A stretch of 64,000 bases of DNA, from NCBI RefSeq assembly GCF_003473485.1, contig NC_053046.1, forward strand, positions 5,714,001 through 5,778,000, written 5' to 3'. The translations under genes were made by a program, and so were the position numbers. This document shows positions 32,901 to 44,247 of the stretch, piece after piece (the stretch's first letter is position 1; each line of letters starts with the position of its first letter). The DNA comes from Medicago truncatula. Its lineage: Eukaryota; Streptophyta; Magnoliopsida; Fabales; Fabaceae. The notes under the pieces are model-generated. The model searched no databases and was not told the origin of the DNA. It was given only the letters and a program-made list of their open reading frames with translations.

Positions 32901-33003
32901 CTGCCAGAGAAACTACCACACTTTCCAAAATCAAGAGGCTTCATCAACAAAAACAACAAATACAGAGGCTTCCTCCTTGATGAAAATGGAGGCAGATTTG
33001 TAA
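32901..33003 (+). CDS. KAI2: Candidate alternative last exon of KAI2
   Basis: If the donor AG|GTAAAT at 31498-31499, whose GTAA overlaps the KAI2 stop, is spliced to the acceptor TTCTAACAATGGCAG ending at 32900, the frame continues for 34 codons: Ser272, then CQRNYHTFQNQEASSTKTTN and on to a stop at 33001-33003. The product would be 305 aa with a 34-residue hydrophilic Ser/Thr/Gln-rich tail replacing Arg272. The acceptor has a good polypyrimidine tract and a CTAAC branch-like motif. Splice variants of KAI2 with an added third exon are, as I recall, known from pea; this link is from memory. It may instead be an unused acceptor. Confidence 0.55.
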
Positions 33004-35690
33004 ATTGAATAGCCATTCTCGGCTGATTGATGTTGGTGTTACTAGCTAGTTAGGGACAACAATCATCCGATGAAGGAACTGGCATTAAGAAGAATAACAT
33101 AAGTTAGGGGTCCTGGAATAAGAAGGGTAATCTCATCAAATAAATAAGATGCATTATCTCCCCATTTTCTAGTGTAAAGAAGGAAAAAGTTACATATAAT
33201 ATTTTTCTTCTTTCCAATCTAAAAAAATAAAATCTCATTCTCTTCTAATTTTCCATCTATTTTCTCACGTATCTTTTTCTTGTCTAGCAAACTAGGTTTT
33301 GGTGCAACATGTGAATCATATATTTAAACATTATTGGTGGGTAATTAAGGATCCTTTTATCCAGTGGGTGATGTTATAATTAGTTTTTGCGATCAACTTT
33401 TAGGATTAAGTTAACCATGGATGGGTCTCGTTTTATTAAACTTCAAAAGGTTTGTATGCATGTTTTAATGCTTATGTTATGTTTTGGTAAATAATGTTAT
33501 CTCATAATTCATAAAGCATTTTGTATTTAATTGTTGTTGCTTATTATCTTTAGCCATATTATTTGAGAGACTAACTTAGAATGAATATCCAATGGATTTG
33601 ATTCATTGAATGTGGTGACCGTAACAAAATTCAGTTCTTAGCAAACATTTGGTATCATCTGAAAGAGGAATGACATTTGTATAACCATTTTTTGACAATT
33701 TTGAAACAATTCTCTCTCTCATATTCACATGTATTTTAATTCTCTCTCTTCTTCTTTCTCTCTCTATTGTTTTTATCCAATAAGAAGAGAAGAAAAGTGA
33801 TTGTCACAAAAGTTGTTTAGGATTGGTTGTACAAATATCATTCATCCATTTGAAAAGATGCAAGATTTAGAGCAAGATGTCAAAAAGATGTAAGACTTAG
33901 AGTAAGAGCAAGATGTCAAAAATGTCTGTGTGCAACCAAAATTTGGTTGGTTATATGATCATCTGAAAATGCTCACGGTCATGGAGAACTTTAGTGGGGT
34001 TTAATTTCAAATTTGATCCCATATGTTTATTTAATGTTTCAAATGTTTCCCTACATTTAAAAAGCTTCTCTTACGCCACTCATTTTAACATAAGTTTGTC
34101 TTTTCTGTCATATTTTTAGTCAACCCTATCTAAAATATCCATGAGACGCACCTAAAGTTATATGTGTGTGTCTTTATTAGCCACATGTACATTTTAGATG
34201 GAATATTGACTAAAAATAATTAAATGATTGTAACGTTAATAAACATAAGAGACCAACTTAAAAAAAAAATTCAAACAAATTTAAAACCTAAAATAAAGTC
34301 AATTGGCTAAACATGCAATTTATCCCACAAAAGATTAAAAGTTCTTGAAAGTAAATAACTTTCTCTGTTATTTAACAAAAGATAAAGGACTCTCAATAGA
34401 GCACTTCTCTCTACCCCACATTTAAAAAAAAAAAAATTAATTAATGTTTTTTGGAAGTACACTTAGACGATATAAAATTCATGGTTTTTTCTTCGAATGT
34501 GTACATGCGAAGTGATATTGGAGGGTGTGAAAGTTTCCCCCATTTCAAACCTTTGTTTATTTTGTTTTATTATGAGATTTAAAGGATATTGCAATGGACG
34601 TACGAGACTCTTTAAAATATAACCTAAAAGGTACACCATGAGTTAAGAATGTACAATTGTTTGTTTGTCTTCGTTTACGTGTAAGTGATTCTTGAGTTGC
34701 AAGCCAGTTTGAAATTTTATAAATGAGTATTTTGCTTGTACACTTGCCATAGTCAATAAGATGAAAGTAATTTAATTGGTGCTAAAAGAGATGTAAATGC
34801 TGTTGAAACGATTTTGCAATATATACTTCAAAGTTTGAGTACGTGGTGTGTTTAGATAAAATGTCTAAGTACACGTGGATTTTGTTTACTGATGAGTTAT
34901 AAAGAAGCTTGCTAGTTGCCTGCCTAGTACACGAGCAAGCAATGCACGAGAAACTTACAATGCCTCGTCACCACAATAATAATTAAGAAACGACTTATTT
35001 AACTTTTTCAATTAAGTAAATAAAACGCATTGCTAACTAGTGTCTGATTTTGTCTTGTAAATATAAGCTTATTTTTGTCTAAAATCAGTTATATTTTTGT
35101 CTTGTAAATATAAGCTTTTATTTTTGTCTTAGATAGCATTTTTTGATGCATCAAAGGCATTCATTAGCATTCTCTTAAAATTAATAAAGTAAAGGTATTT
35201 GTGACTTTTTATCTTATGAATGGGTTTCTTCTCCACTTTCTCCTCAAACCAACGAGAAAAAAAATTTAGTGTGGCCCCATCAATATGCTTCTTTCATATG
35301 CCTTTTTACGTTCCTTTCCACTTTCTTTCTCTCCCCTCACGATCCTTCCCCCCTTTATCAGTTGAAACAAATATACCATTAGAGCACAAGTTAGCATGAT
35401 CGATATATAAAATCTCAAACAAAAAATTTCTTAACCTAAGTGATGTTTTTTTTGGGAGTCCAATAGACAAGAGATTCATACTCAAAAGGACATAGACTTT
35501 TTTTTTATTTATCAAAAAGTGCAAGTCTAAAATCAGTTAAAAAGTGTAAGTGGTTTTGTCTGAATTGAAGAAACTCTTCATTGTATTTTGTCTATCAGAA
35601 ATGATAATTATGCACAAAACTAGAGACAAATATACGACACCATTCACTGTTGCCTAATACATATATATATATATATTTATTTATTTTCTT
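33004..35690. other. Intergenic region without a recognisable gene
   Basis: AT-rich. At about 33858-33925 'agagcaagatgtcaaaaa' is repeated, and at 35047-35135 'ttttgtcttgtaaatataag' occurs twice in tandem. Around 34020-34330 there are phrases like those of legume MITEs but with no clear ends. No coding region is seen. Confidence 0.4.
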
Positions 35691-36465
35691 CTTCTTTCTT
35701 ATTTATGGGCATCTTTCCCTCGTTTCTTTTCCCTCTTGTTTCTTTTCTGTTCCCTCTTTCTGATTCACTAATTTCCTATGAGAAAGAACTAATCATCTTT
35801 CATTCACTAGTAGTTGCTCATCACTCCTTCATCTTTGTGCAGTGCCACCCTCTCATGCTATTTCCAGTCACTCCAGCTCCCGCCGTAACGTCGTATTCCT
35901 CCACTGTTCCTCCTTGTTTTCATGCTCAGGTTCTTTCCTTTCTCTACTCTTGTTTTTAGAATTTTAGTAGTTTGTAGTTATTGTTTTACGTTGGTTGAGA
36001 AAAACGTTTGTTTGATTCATAAATAGATAGGAAAAAAAATCCTAAACCCAAATAATTTTTGTTTTATTCCCACTTATTATCTCATTTCATTACTTCATTC
36101 TTCCATTTTTATCATGGGGTAAGATGGTCCCTTCATCATTTTCGTTTTCCCCCAATTTCAAATCACAAACCCTAAATTTTTTAATTGACTAAATAATGAA
36201 ATTGCAGGTTTTTTATAATGAATATGCTCAATATTAATTTTCTCAACTTAATTTCATGATTACAAACTTAGATATTGCTAATACTTAAATTTGATACCCC
36301 ATTATTTGATACCCTCATTTGTATTACAATTTTTCTCTTATATTTCTCCGTTATGTTTTTCTGCTGTGTTGTGATGTTTCTTTCTAATGACAAAGTATGT
36401 GAGGTACATTATGTGTGCTTATCTCGATGAAGTCCACACTTACATTTTGAGTTATTTTGTGCAGA
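35691..36465 (+). other. Possible 5' UTR exon and leader intron of the FAR1-related pseudogene
   Basis: A pyrimidine-rich stretch (35691-35928) resembling a plant 5' UTR ends at CATGCTCAG|GTTCTT. A good acceptor, TTTTGTGCAG, ends at 36465, 36 bp before the ATG at 36501. Leader introns are common in this gene family, but no direct support is available. Confidence 0.35.
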
Positions 36466-36500
36466 TTTGGGGTGTCAATTGCCCCCACAATTGAACATTC

Positions 36501-37498
36501 ATGGATGGTCCAAATGCTTTTGTGGATTGTGGTAGTATTCATGATGAAGGCATAGAAGTTGACAATTTTAATGTTGAAGATGAAGTTGCATTGTGGGAGC
36601 CTAAAACAGATATGTGTTTTTCTAGCATAGATGATGTTAAATCATTTTATAGAGAATATGCTTTGAGAAAGGGTTTTGATTGGAAGATTAGAACATCGAG
36701 AAAAGAAAATGATGGGGAGGTATGCTACTTAATTCTTGCATGCACAAGAGATCGAGCTGAAGTGATAAAAAAAGTGTATGTACGTTGAAGACACGTCCGA
36801 CAATGGGAAAAAGTTGTCCTGCTAAGATTTGTATCAAGTTGAAAGAAGATGGATTGTGGTACATTAAAAAATTTGAGCCTAATCATTCTCATCATACCAG
36901 CCCTAGAAAGGCAAGGTTGTTAAAGGCTGACAAGAATATGGACTTGCATGTAAAGAGGACAATTCAAATCAATGATGATGCAGGTGTGAGGATCAACAAG
37001 AATTTTCAATCTCTTGTTAAAGATGCAGATGGGCATGAAAATGTACCATTTAATGAAAGAGATGTGAGAAATTATGTTAAAAAGGAACGGCATGCAATTG
37101 GAAAAGAAGGTGATGGCAAGGCCTTGATAAACTATTTTTGTCAAATGAGGGAACAAAATCCAAATTTCTTCTATGAAATAGATTTGGATGACGATTTTCA
37201 TGTAAGGAATGTCTTTTGGGCTGATGCAAGAAGTGGGGCTGCTTATGAGTATTTTGGAGATGTTGTAACTTTCGACACAACATATTTGACCAACAAATAT
37301 GATATGCCTTTTGCTATTTTTGTTGGTGTGAATCACCATGGTCAATCAATATTACTTGGATGTGGGTTGCTATCAGGAGAAGACAAAGAGTCGTTTGTAT
37401 GACTTTTTAATTCAGGACTTTGTTGTATGCTAGGAAAGCCCCCTGTTGGTATTGTGACTGACCAATGTAAGGCAATGCAAAATGCAATCGAGATTTAG
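36501..37498 (+). pseudogene. FAR1-related sequence (FRS), truncated and frameshifted
   Basis: The first part (36501-36788) encodes the start of a FAR1 DNA-binding domain (FSSIDDVKSFYREYALRKGF). The frame then shifts near an A7 run at about 36768; the second part (36785 on) continues with SCPAKICIKLKEDGLWYI and HHTSPRKARLL, then the start of the MULE-type transposase domain (FWADARSGAAYEYFGDVVTF, DTTYLTNKYDMPFAIFVGVN). At 37400 TGA stands where family members have Trp (ESFVWLF), after which the reading continues through LGKPPVGIVTDQCKAMQNAI to a stop at 37496. The third catalytic-region acid, the rest of the transposase domain and the SWIM zinc finger are missing. FRS proteins are domesticated Mutator transposases acting as light-signalling transcription factors; this copy cannot make one. 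Confidence 0.88.
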
Positions 37499-39393
37499 TG
37501 GTGGAGATTTGCTAGATGCAAGTACAATGGTAGTTAACTAGTATGAACAGCTCTAATATTTTTTGGACAAAAGCTAATGCACTCATTGCTAAAAAGATGA
37601 AGTGGCCCTTTTGTGTGTATATAACAATGATATTGTGTTTTTTGGTGGCCAAATCATGGGGACAAAGGTCAATACAATATAAGGTAGCAATGTTATTTTG
37701 CAAGTTCATGTCAATGAAATATCACGGGTGTGTGCTTCTTATGTGTCTTGTATCATTATAAGGTAAAAAAATAGCCAGAACTTCAAATTTAAGCATAGAA
37801 AAAGACATGGTTATCTTTTGTTAAATATCATGTATTCACTTCAAAGATTTGGTTAATTTGCAAATTTTTGAAACCGCTTTGTTAACAGTACCAGCAGCGA
37901 ACTATTATATCTATTTTATTGTGGCAGTCGTGTTGTTTGGTTGGTGCATTGGTGGAGGCGGCTGGTTGGTGTCCTGGACCGATTTGAAAGCGCGACAGAC
38001 CTGTTTGGAAGTGTTTTATCTGTCACTTTAGTGCTGATTGTGAGGCAGCTGTATGCGTTTTCGGGCTTTAGGGAGCGACTGTTAGTTTTCTTGGTTAGAG
38101 AATTAAGTTATGCAAGATACTACAAGACTAAAATTGAACCAGTAGACACAATAAATTTCGAAAGCAATCATTGCCATTATCATAATACAATACATTTCCA
38201 TTTTGATACAAATACTATGATGTTCACCAATACATTTCCATTTCGACGAGTCTATGCAAGGTGCACAAAAGAGCGGCAATGGAAAAGATAAGATATAACA
38301 GTGGTGCCGCCGATATGCGTAACACCTCCACCAAAGAGAAACAAAAAACCACCAAAAACTCGAACAAGGCATCAGACATTGAGGCTGAGATATACATTTA
38401 TAACGAAGCATACCACCACCTCAAGTCCGAAGACATCCCAATAAAAAATCTAGCCGCAAAAACACCCTGACAACCTAAATCAGCATGCGCATATCAGTCA
38501 CAGCAGGACAAAAAAACTTGCAGCATGACTGCAGTAGCAAAATCAGACGGCAAAAAAACTCCTAGCAGGCGCATATGCATATCAGTCCCAACAGTACAAG
38601 AACCTGCTGCATGAGTTTGTAGACATTTTTTTCACTGCAAAAGGCAAACACAGTCATGAAACAAATCAACATAATGTTCACTGACAAAAGAAATATAGTT
38701 TCAAAGGGAAATTAAATGTTTTACCTTTTTCTTTTTAATACCTATAGTATACCATCAAAAGAAAACTTAAAAACACATTGAACATCAACACAGTAAAGTA
38801 TTAGATGAAATTGAAATAAAATGTAAAAGGAACCGAATGTGATATTGTCATACATGATGAAAATGAGTTGGAGATGTGAGATTTACCTATATCAATTTGC
38901 TTCAATCAATGGTGAAAAATTTGAGGAGCACGATCTGAGAAATGGAGATAAGAGAGAGGTTCGATTGAAATGGGACGTTGTAGTGACAACTCAGATTAAG
39001 GTGGCAGCGCAAAGAACAGGGAACTCGCCGATTGCAGGAGATGTGAGAGAAGAGAGAATAGGTTTGTATGGAAAGAGAACGCACCGCAAGGAACAGAGAA
39101 AGAAGAGGATAAATTGGATTTTACAAATTTGTCCTTAGTTTAATGTTGAAATTCCGAAATTGCCCATTCTTGTAAATATGGTGTTTGTATTGTGTCATAT
39201 TTAATGTGTCCAATTGTGAAAACTGTTTATCTATAATGACAATTGATGTGTTACCATCTTTTGATTAATAAAATCGGTTATTTTAAAATAAAATAAAAAG
39301 TGTAAGTCTAAATTTTCAAAGAAAAAAGTGAATTATTGTATTATTAGGATGCTCAATAATATTGCACCAAAAAAAAAGGATGCTCAATTTTTA
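37499..39393. other. Region downstream of the FRS pseudogene, no gene seen
   Basis: At 38500-38620 the phrase 'actgcagtagcaaaatcaga' lies between two related copies of 'gcgcatat...cagtc' and 'ctgcagcatga'-like text, an imperfect local duplication. On the minus strand, 39130-38890 looks like a pyrimidine-rich leader ending in ATATAG|GTAAATCTC, a possible 5' exon with donor, but no coding exon follows it. Confidence 0.35.
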
Positions 39394-39775
39394 GGCTAAG
39401 TTACATCAGGGTCCTTTAATTTTGAAGTTTATAAAAAAATTGGTCATTTAAGTTATTTTGGTCACACATAAGTTCTTTAAATTTGAGGTTTATAACAGAT
39501 TGGTCATTTAAGTTATTTTGGTAAAACATAAGTCCTTTAAGTTTGTAAACGTTTTTTATTTAGTTCTTCTACCACATCATTTGTTTTTGTAACGTTTGGT
39601 TAACAGAAAGACTAAATTAAAAACGTTTACAAACTTAAATGACTTATGTATGACCAAAATAATTTAAAAGATTAATTTGTTACAAACCTCAAGCTTAAAT
39701 AACAGACAAAAATAACTTAAAGAACCAATTTATTAATTACAAACCTCAAACTTAAACACCCTGGTATAATTTACC
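39394..39775. mobile_element. Mutator-like MITE, degraded target duplication
   Basis: The ends GGCTAAGTTACATCAGGGTC and (reverse complement) GGTAAATTATACCAGGGTG are inverted and lead into long arms containing 'taagttattttggt'. The flanking 'caattttta' and 'ttaattttt' are only an imperfect direct repeat, so the superfamily is inferred from resemblance to the other elements here. Confidence 0.6.
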
Positions 39776-40077
39776 TTAATTTTTTTTAAACAAGTTTTTT
39801 ATTTCTAACGTTTGTATGTAAAAAATTAGGCCATTATAGTTCCAATTTTAGCTCAAGTTTGATATAGGTAATCATTATCAACATTTTTTTTTTTATATTT
39901 AAAGTGATATTTTCGATTACACACAAGCCTATATGTTTTTATCTTTATCCAATTCTTTAAATTTAGTTAATTATAGTTCTGAAGTACTCTTTCTTTTTGG
40001 ACAAAAAGTTCTGAAGTACTCTTAAAAAAAAATCTGAAGTACTAATTTCTCCTTAAATATACAACCCATTGATTAAA

Positions 40078-40600
40078 GGGTTAAATATGTTTTTGGTCCC
40101 TACATTTTACGCGATTTTGAGAATAATCCCTACATTTCAATAAATGTTTTAAAAATCCCTACATTTTTCTTTCGTTGGTGCAATTGGTCCCTGCCTTCAG
40201 TGTCATATTGATGAAACACAAGCCATCATAACAAGTTCAAACCCACCCCACCAAATCTCCACCACAACACCTTCCACACCCGCAACAGCAAACACTTTCA
40301 ACGATAACATCATCGCTTTCGGCCTCCAAATCTTTCCATCTAAACCAACATATTTCATTGGAAATGTCACGAACACCGGCGATCCGCATCTACGACGTTG
40401 CGGAGAAAGACCGTGGTGAAGTTCCCCGCCGTTTTCCGGCGAGATTGAACCACCAACATTGACATCACGTTAGAAATTTGATAACAGGGACTATTTACGC
40501 TAACGGAGGAAAAATGTAGGGATTTTAAAAACATTTATTGAAATGTAGGGACTATTCTCAAAATCGCGTAAAATGTAGGGACCAAAAACATATTTAACCC
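40078..40600. mobile_element. Mutator-like element with a captured gene fragment (Pack-MULE type)
   Basis: About 95-bp terminal inverted repeats start GGGTTAAATATGTTTTTGGT and are nearly identical on both sides (40078-40172 and about 40506-40600). A perfect 9-bp target duplication TTGATTAAA flanks it (40069-40077 and 40601-40609). The interior (about 40200-40470) is GC-richer than the surroundings and encodes a beta-amylase fragment on the minus strand. Nearly identical arms suggest recent activity. Confidence 0.88.
40230..40460 (-). pseudogene. Beta-amylase N-terminal fragment captured by the transposon
   Basis: The minus-strand frame reads RRRCGSPVFVTFPMKYVGLD then KIWRPKAMMLSLKVFAVAGV and EGVVVEIWWGGFE. 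The pattern VFV-x-P, a Lys-Ala-Met segment and AGVEGV-x-x-x-x-WWG is that of the start of the glycosyl hydrolase family 14 barrel of plant beta-amylases. Glu in VEIWWG, where active enzymes usually have Asp (VDVWWG), suggests a source among non-catalytic members such as BAM9, but that is tentative. Only about 75 codons are present, no catalytic residues are included, and the fragment stops at an exon-like edge after WWGGFE. It is not a functional enzyme gene. Confidence 0.72.
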
Positions 40601-40644
40601 TTGATTAAATTGCATGTAATAAAAAATGACTGTAATATTAAATT

Positions 40645-40900
40645 GGGTTAATAGGTCTTTATCCCATGTAATATTGTCATTTTTGGTTTTCCTTCCAGTA
40701 TTTTTTTTATTTACTCCCTGTAAAAAAATTGTTTTGATTTACCCCTCTAATAGGCCAAACAAAAATGAAAATTTCTTGAAAAAAAATAATAAAATTGGTT
40801 TTTGTTTCGCCTATAAATTTTACAAGGGATAAATAAAAAAAGTTTACAGGAAAAAATCGAAAATGATTTATATTACAGAGGGGTAAAGACCTATTAACTC
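40645..40900. mobile_element. Mutator-like MITE (GGGTTAATAGG family), second copy
   Basis: It starts GGGTTAATAGGTCTTTA and ends with the inverted TAAAGACCTATTAACTC. A perfect 9-bp duplication TATTAAATT flanks it (40636-40644 and 40901-40909). It is a relative of the element at 11574-11779 and lies only 35 bp from the Pack-MULE. Confidence 0.85.
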
Positions 40901-41000
40901 TATTAAATTTATTGATATCACTTTTACGGTTTATATTTTAAGAGGGAGAACTAAGAGTTTTTCTAATCACACCTAAAAAAATGATTATATTTTTTTTGTT

Positions 41001-41125
41001 TGTCAAGTAGTCTAGTGGCTAGAGTTCACACATTTTAAATATGAAAAAGTGTTGAACCCCAACCCCTGCATATAATATTTCAATATTTCTATCAACTGAG
41101 TAAGCTCACGAGTATAAAAATGATT
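41001..41125 (+). mobile_element. tRNA-derived SINE-like repeat
   Basis: It reads 'caagtagtctagtggctaga' (A-box-like, as in a tRNA head) and 'tgttgaaccccaacccctgc' (B-box-like region) followed by 'atcaactgagtaagctcacg'. It is related to the copy at 43301. It is not a tRNA gene: it cannot form a cloverleaf. Confidence 0.5.
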
Positions 41126-41238
41126 ACATTTTAAATGACTAAAATAGACTTAAAATAAAATAAATGATCAACTGTGTCATCCATTAAAGTGAATTTACGT
41201 AAACTTTCTTGATCATACTAAACTTATCTCACAAACGA

Positions 41239-42700
41239 GGTGGGGTTTAGTATGGGAAAGAGGAGTTCTTTCCCTTCATGGGAAAGTTGAACCACGGCCA
41301 TAGATTTATTACTTTTTTAATTGAATGGCTAGGATCTGTGACCTGTTAACTGCCGTCAATTGTTACATGGCATTATGGACCCGCAGCAGTGGTCCCCACC
41401 TTCTGATTAAACAACAATATTTTATTTCTTTGTAACATGTAATGGACTGGCAATTTATTTGAGTCTTTGTTGCTGTAACTTAAATTTTCGAATGGCCCTA
41501 CTAATTAAGTTGATAAATGTAGCTATCAGATTAAAATTATTGTTGCGCTGCCATATTAAAATTAATTAGTTTTCAAAATAATATTAAAATGAAAAATAAT
41601 GTTTGACATAAAATTAATAGGCCTGGATTATTTTATACGTAACATAAAATTATGTGACATAAATAACGTTGTTTACATTAAATTAAATTATAGTGTTTAT
41701 GAAATTTTAAAAAATATTTGAAATAACATGATTATAAATTAAATTGAAATTTTTTATGATGAAGTCATGAAAATGACTTTTTTGGTGAAGTTAACAGTTA
41801 ACACTATAACGTCAAAAATATAATGAGTAACACCCCACATTTATTAGTCTTAAACTTATTATTCAGTGTTTTGCATTTTTTTTTTAAGAAATTTAGTGTT
41901 GGGGCATTACTAAGTAAAAAATTGAAATATTCAATGGATATAGTTATATAGTGGTAGTATACCATTATTATTGACAATGCACTAGTTACGTGTTTTTTTA
42001 TAAAATTTATTAATTAAAAAAAAAATAATCCTAAGAGGGGTTAAGTTAGTGATCCGAAGTTCCAGAACCATCTTCCTCAAAATTATTACCATTTATCATC
42101 AACGCTAACACTCCACTTCTTCTTCACCCAACTCCATTAACACCCAACTTCAATTTTATTTAAGCCTAATTTATTTATTTACCTTGTAGTTCCTTCAATT
42201 GATTTTATCATCTCTTTTTCAATTTCATTTTTTTTTAGAAAGGGGTAGGTGGGTATTCCATACAGGATTTGCAATTTCTCTATTCCACCGCCATAGCATC
42301 CTTAAAACTACCACAATCGAAATCATCAAGTAACAGAACAAAAGAAGAAAAATTGATGTTTAAAATGAATCTTTACAATCTTAGAATAGTATATATACTT
42401 TGGATATTTTTTAAGCTTTTTTTTGCTGGGTTTTGTTATGCTCTGCAGTGTTCTGGAATGTTTGAGAAGAAGAAGAATCGATGTTTTAATGCTTCAGTAC
42501 TAAATGCATGTGAGGATTACGTTGTTCTGTTGTGAGCAAATGGGGAGGTGGAGTAGGAATTTTACAAACAACTTTAAAAAACAAAACTGAGTTTTTTTTT
42601 TTTTGTTTTTGGCATAGTCAGTTATAACTGACAGCTGTCCTGGGAGAAGGGACTTTCCCATTGTGGGAAAGAAGTTTCCTTTCCCAGGTTAAACTGCACC
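41239..42700. mobile_element. Mutator-like element, 1.46 kb, possibly carrying host sequence
   Basis: The ends GGTGGGGTTTAGTATGGGAAA and (reverse complement) GGTGCAGTTTAACCTGGGAA lead into 'ttctttccc' arms. A perfect 9-bp duplication CACAAACGA flanks it (41230-41238 and 42701-42709). The interior at about 42040-42540 looks like a plant gene's leader and first exons (pyrimidine-rich stretch, TTTTTTTTTAG acceptor-like site), with an 88-codon open frame from an alternative start at 42269. I do not recognise any protein family in it. Confidence 0.8.
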
Positions 42701-43300
42701 CACAAACGAACTCTACCAATATCCCATTTCTCAAAATCGGAGGATTAACATCAAAATAATTTTATTTAATGTTTTTTCATAACTATCTGATTTTGGGTTT
42801 ATGCAATTTTATATGATATTTTTAAATATTATGTTAATTTTTTTAGTATAGTTTTAATGTTACTAAAGATTTTTTTTGGAAATAATTAATGTTACTAAAG
42901 ATAGCATAAACAAAAAGTTTTTAAAATATTTGTACGGTATTGTATTTACAAGTGGTTAAGATTCATTAAAAAGCTACTATGTCCTTTACTTTTTATGTAC
43001 TTTTAACACTTCAACTCTTCTAAAAACAGACTATAATAATAAGAAATTTGTTTGGCATGTAACTAAAGTTAACTTATCTTATTCGATAGAGACGTTGTAT
43101 ATTATATATAATAGTCAAAATTCGAATTTCAACATTCCACTTATTATTTTTTAAAAGGTAAACTTTTAAGTACTATATTACTTGATAAAAACAGACTATA
43201 ATAATCTGTCTTTAATTAAATTTATTATCAATTGAGGTCATTCAATTGATTAAGTTGATTTTTTAACATCACAGTCTCTCTCTTTATATATATATATATA

Positions 43301-43445
43301 TATAGTCAAGTAGTCTGGTGATTAAAATTTACCTTATTTAAGTTGAATAAGTGAGGTGTGCGGGGTTCAAACCCCAACCCATCCATATAATAATGCATGT
43401 CTCTGCTATGAACTATGCTGACGAAACTTCTCTATATTTATTATC
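43301..43445 (+). mobile_element. tRNA-derived SINE-like repeat
   Basis: It follows a (TA)n run and reads 'agtcaagtagtctggtgatt', then 'gcggggttcaaaccccaacc' with a good B-box-like GGTTCAAACCC, then 'atgaactatgctgacg'. It is related to the repeat at 41001-41125. Confidence 0.5.
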
Positions 43446-43990
43446 GCTTTATTTGTTTCTTTCACCAATCTTTAACTCTCTCTCCCATCCTTTTGAATCC
43501 AAAAGCTATACAATCTATCTCCATACGTACCCCCTCCTCACAAATGTTTGTCACAATTTTTATTTTAAGTTAGAAAATAATGTCCTAAAATGAATTAATT
43601 GAACGGCTACACTCCCATTCTTTGCTCCCACAGTAGTTCATCCCTATCCTATCCCCCACGGCAGCACATTTTGTAACATGTCTTCAAACAATTTTTTATA
43701 ATTTATCATGGATACCAATACCATATATATCTTAATCTTAGAAAATTGAAAAGAAATCCCATCAATAGACTTCCCACTAATCAAAGTATCCAAAGCACAG
43801 TATTGTTCATATTTACATTTTTTTCCTTCAAAAAGCCTAATGAGAAGAATCACACATCATAGATATGAATAAGTGAAAATTAATGTTTTTTTGTTTGTTA
43901 GAAAGTAGAAACTAGAAACTACCGTCAGTATTAAAACACCAGAAACAAACAAAGTTCAATACTACTTTGGGCCGAACCGGCCTTTTACAG

Positions 43991-43996
43991 CACGTG
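43991..43996. promoter_or_regulatory. G-box in the SRFR1 upstream region
   Basis: CACGTG lies about 250 bp upstream of the SRFR1 ATG, close to CACGCG and GCGCGTG motifs. G-boxes bind bZIP and bHLH factors in plants. Its use here is inferred only. Confidence 0.4.
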
Positions 43997-44170
43997 CAAT
44001 CACGCGTTAAGCGCGTGACAAATTCCACCATTTCTGTTTCACGCGCACCACCCTTCCCAATTTTCCTTTTCCCCTCTCCTTCATCCTAATTTCCAAAGCC
44101 TCAAAATCCCTTGACCTCAAATTCCCATTTTACCCTCATCTTCTACATCTGAACCCTCTCGTGAACCTCC

Positions 44171-44226
44171 GAACCAAACCAATCGTAACAAACTCCGCTG
44201 AACCAAACCAATCGTAACAAACTCCG
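44171..44226 (+). repeat. 29-bp tandem duplication in the SRFR1 leader
   Basis: The phrase 'gaaccaaaccaatcgtaaca' with 'aactccg' occurs twice with a 29-bp period just upstream of the SRFR1 ATG. Confidence 0.9.
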
Positions 44227-44247
44227 ATCCGTTCATCATCTTCATCA

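Noticed and set aside
36920-37345. 141-codon minus-strand open frame
   Set aside because: Antisense shadow of the FAR1-related pseudogene.
43361-43390. tRNA gene suggested by a 'ggttcaaacccc' box
   Set aside because: The A-box half lies too far away and no cloverleaf can be drawn; it resembles the SINE-like copy at 41001.
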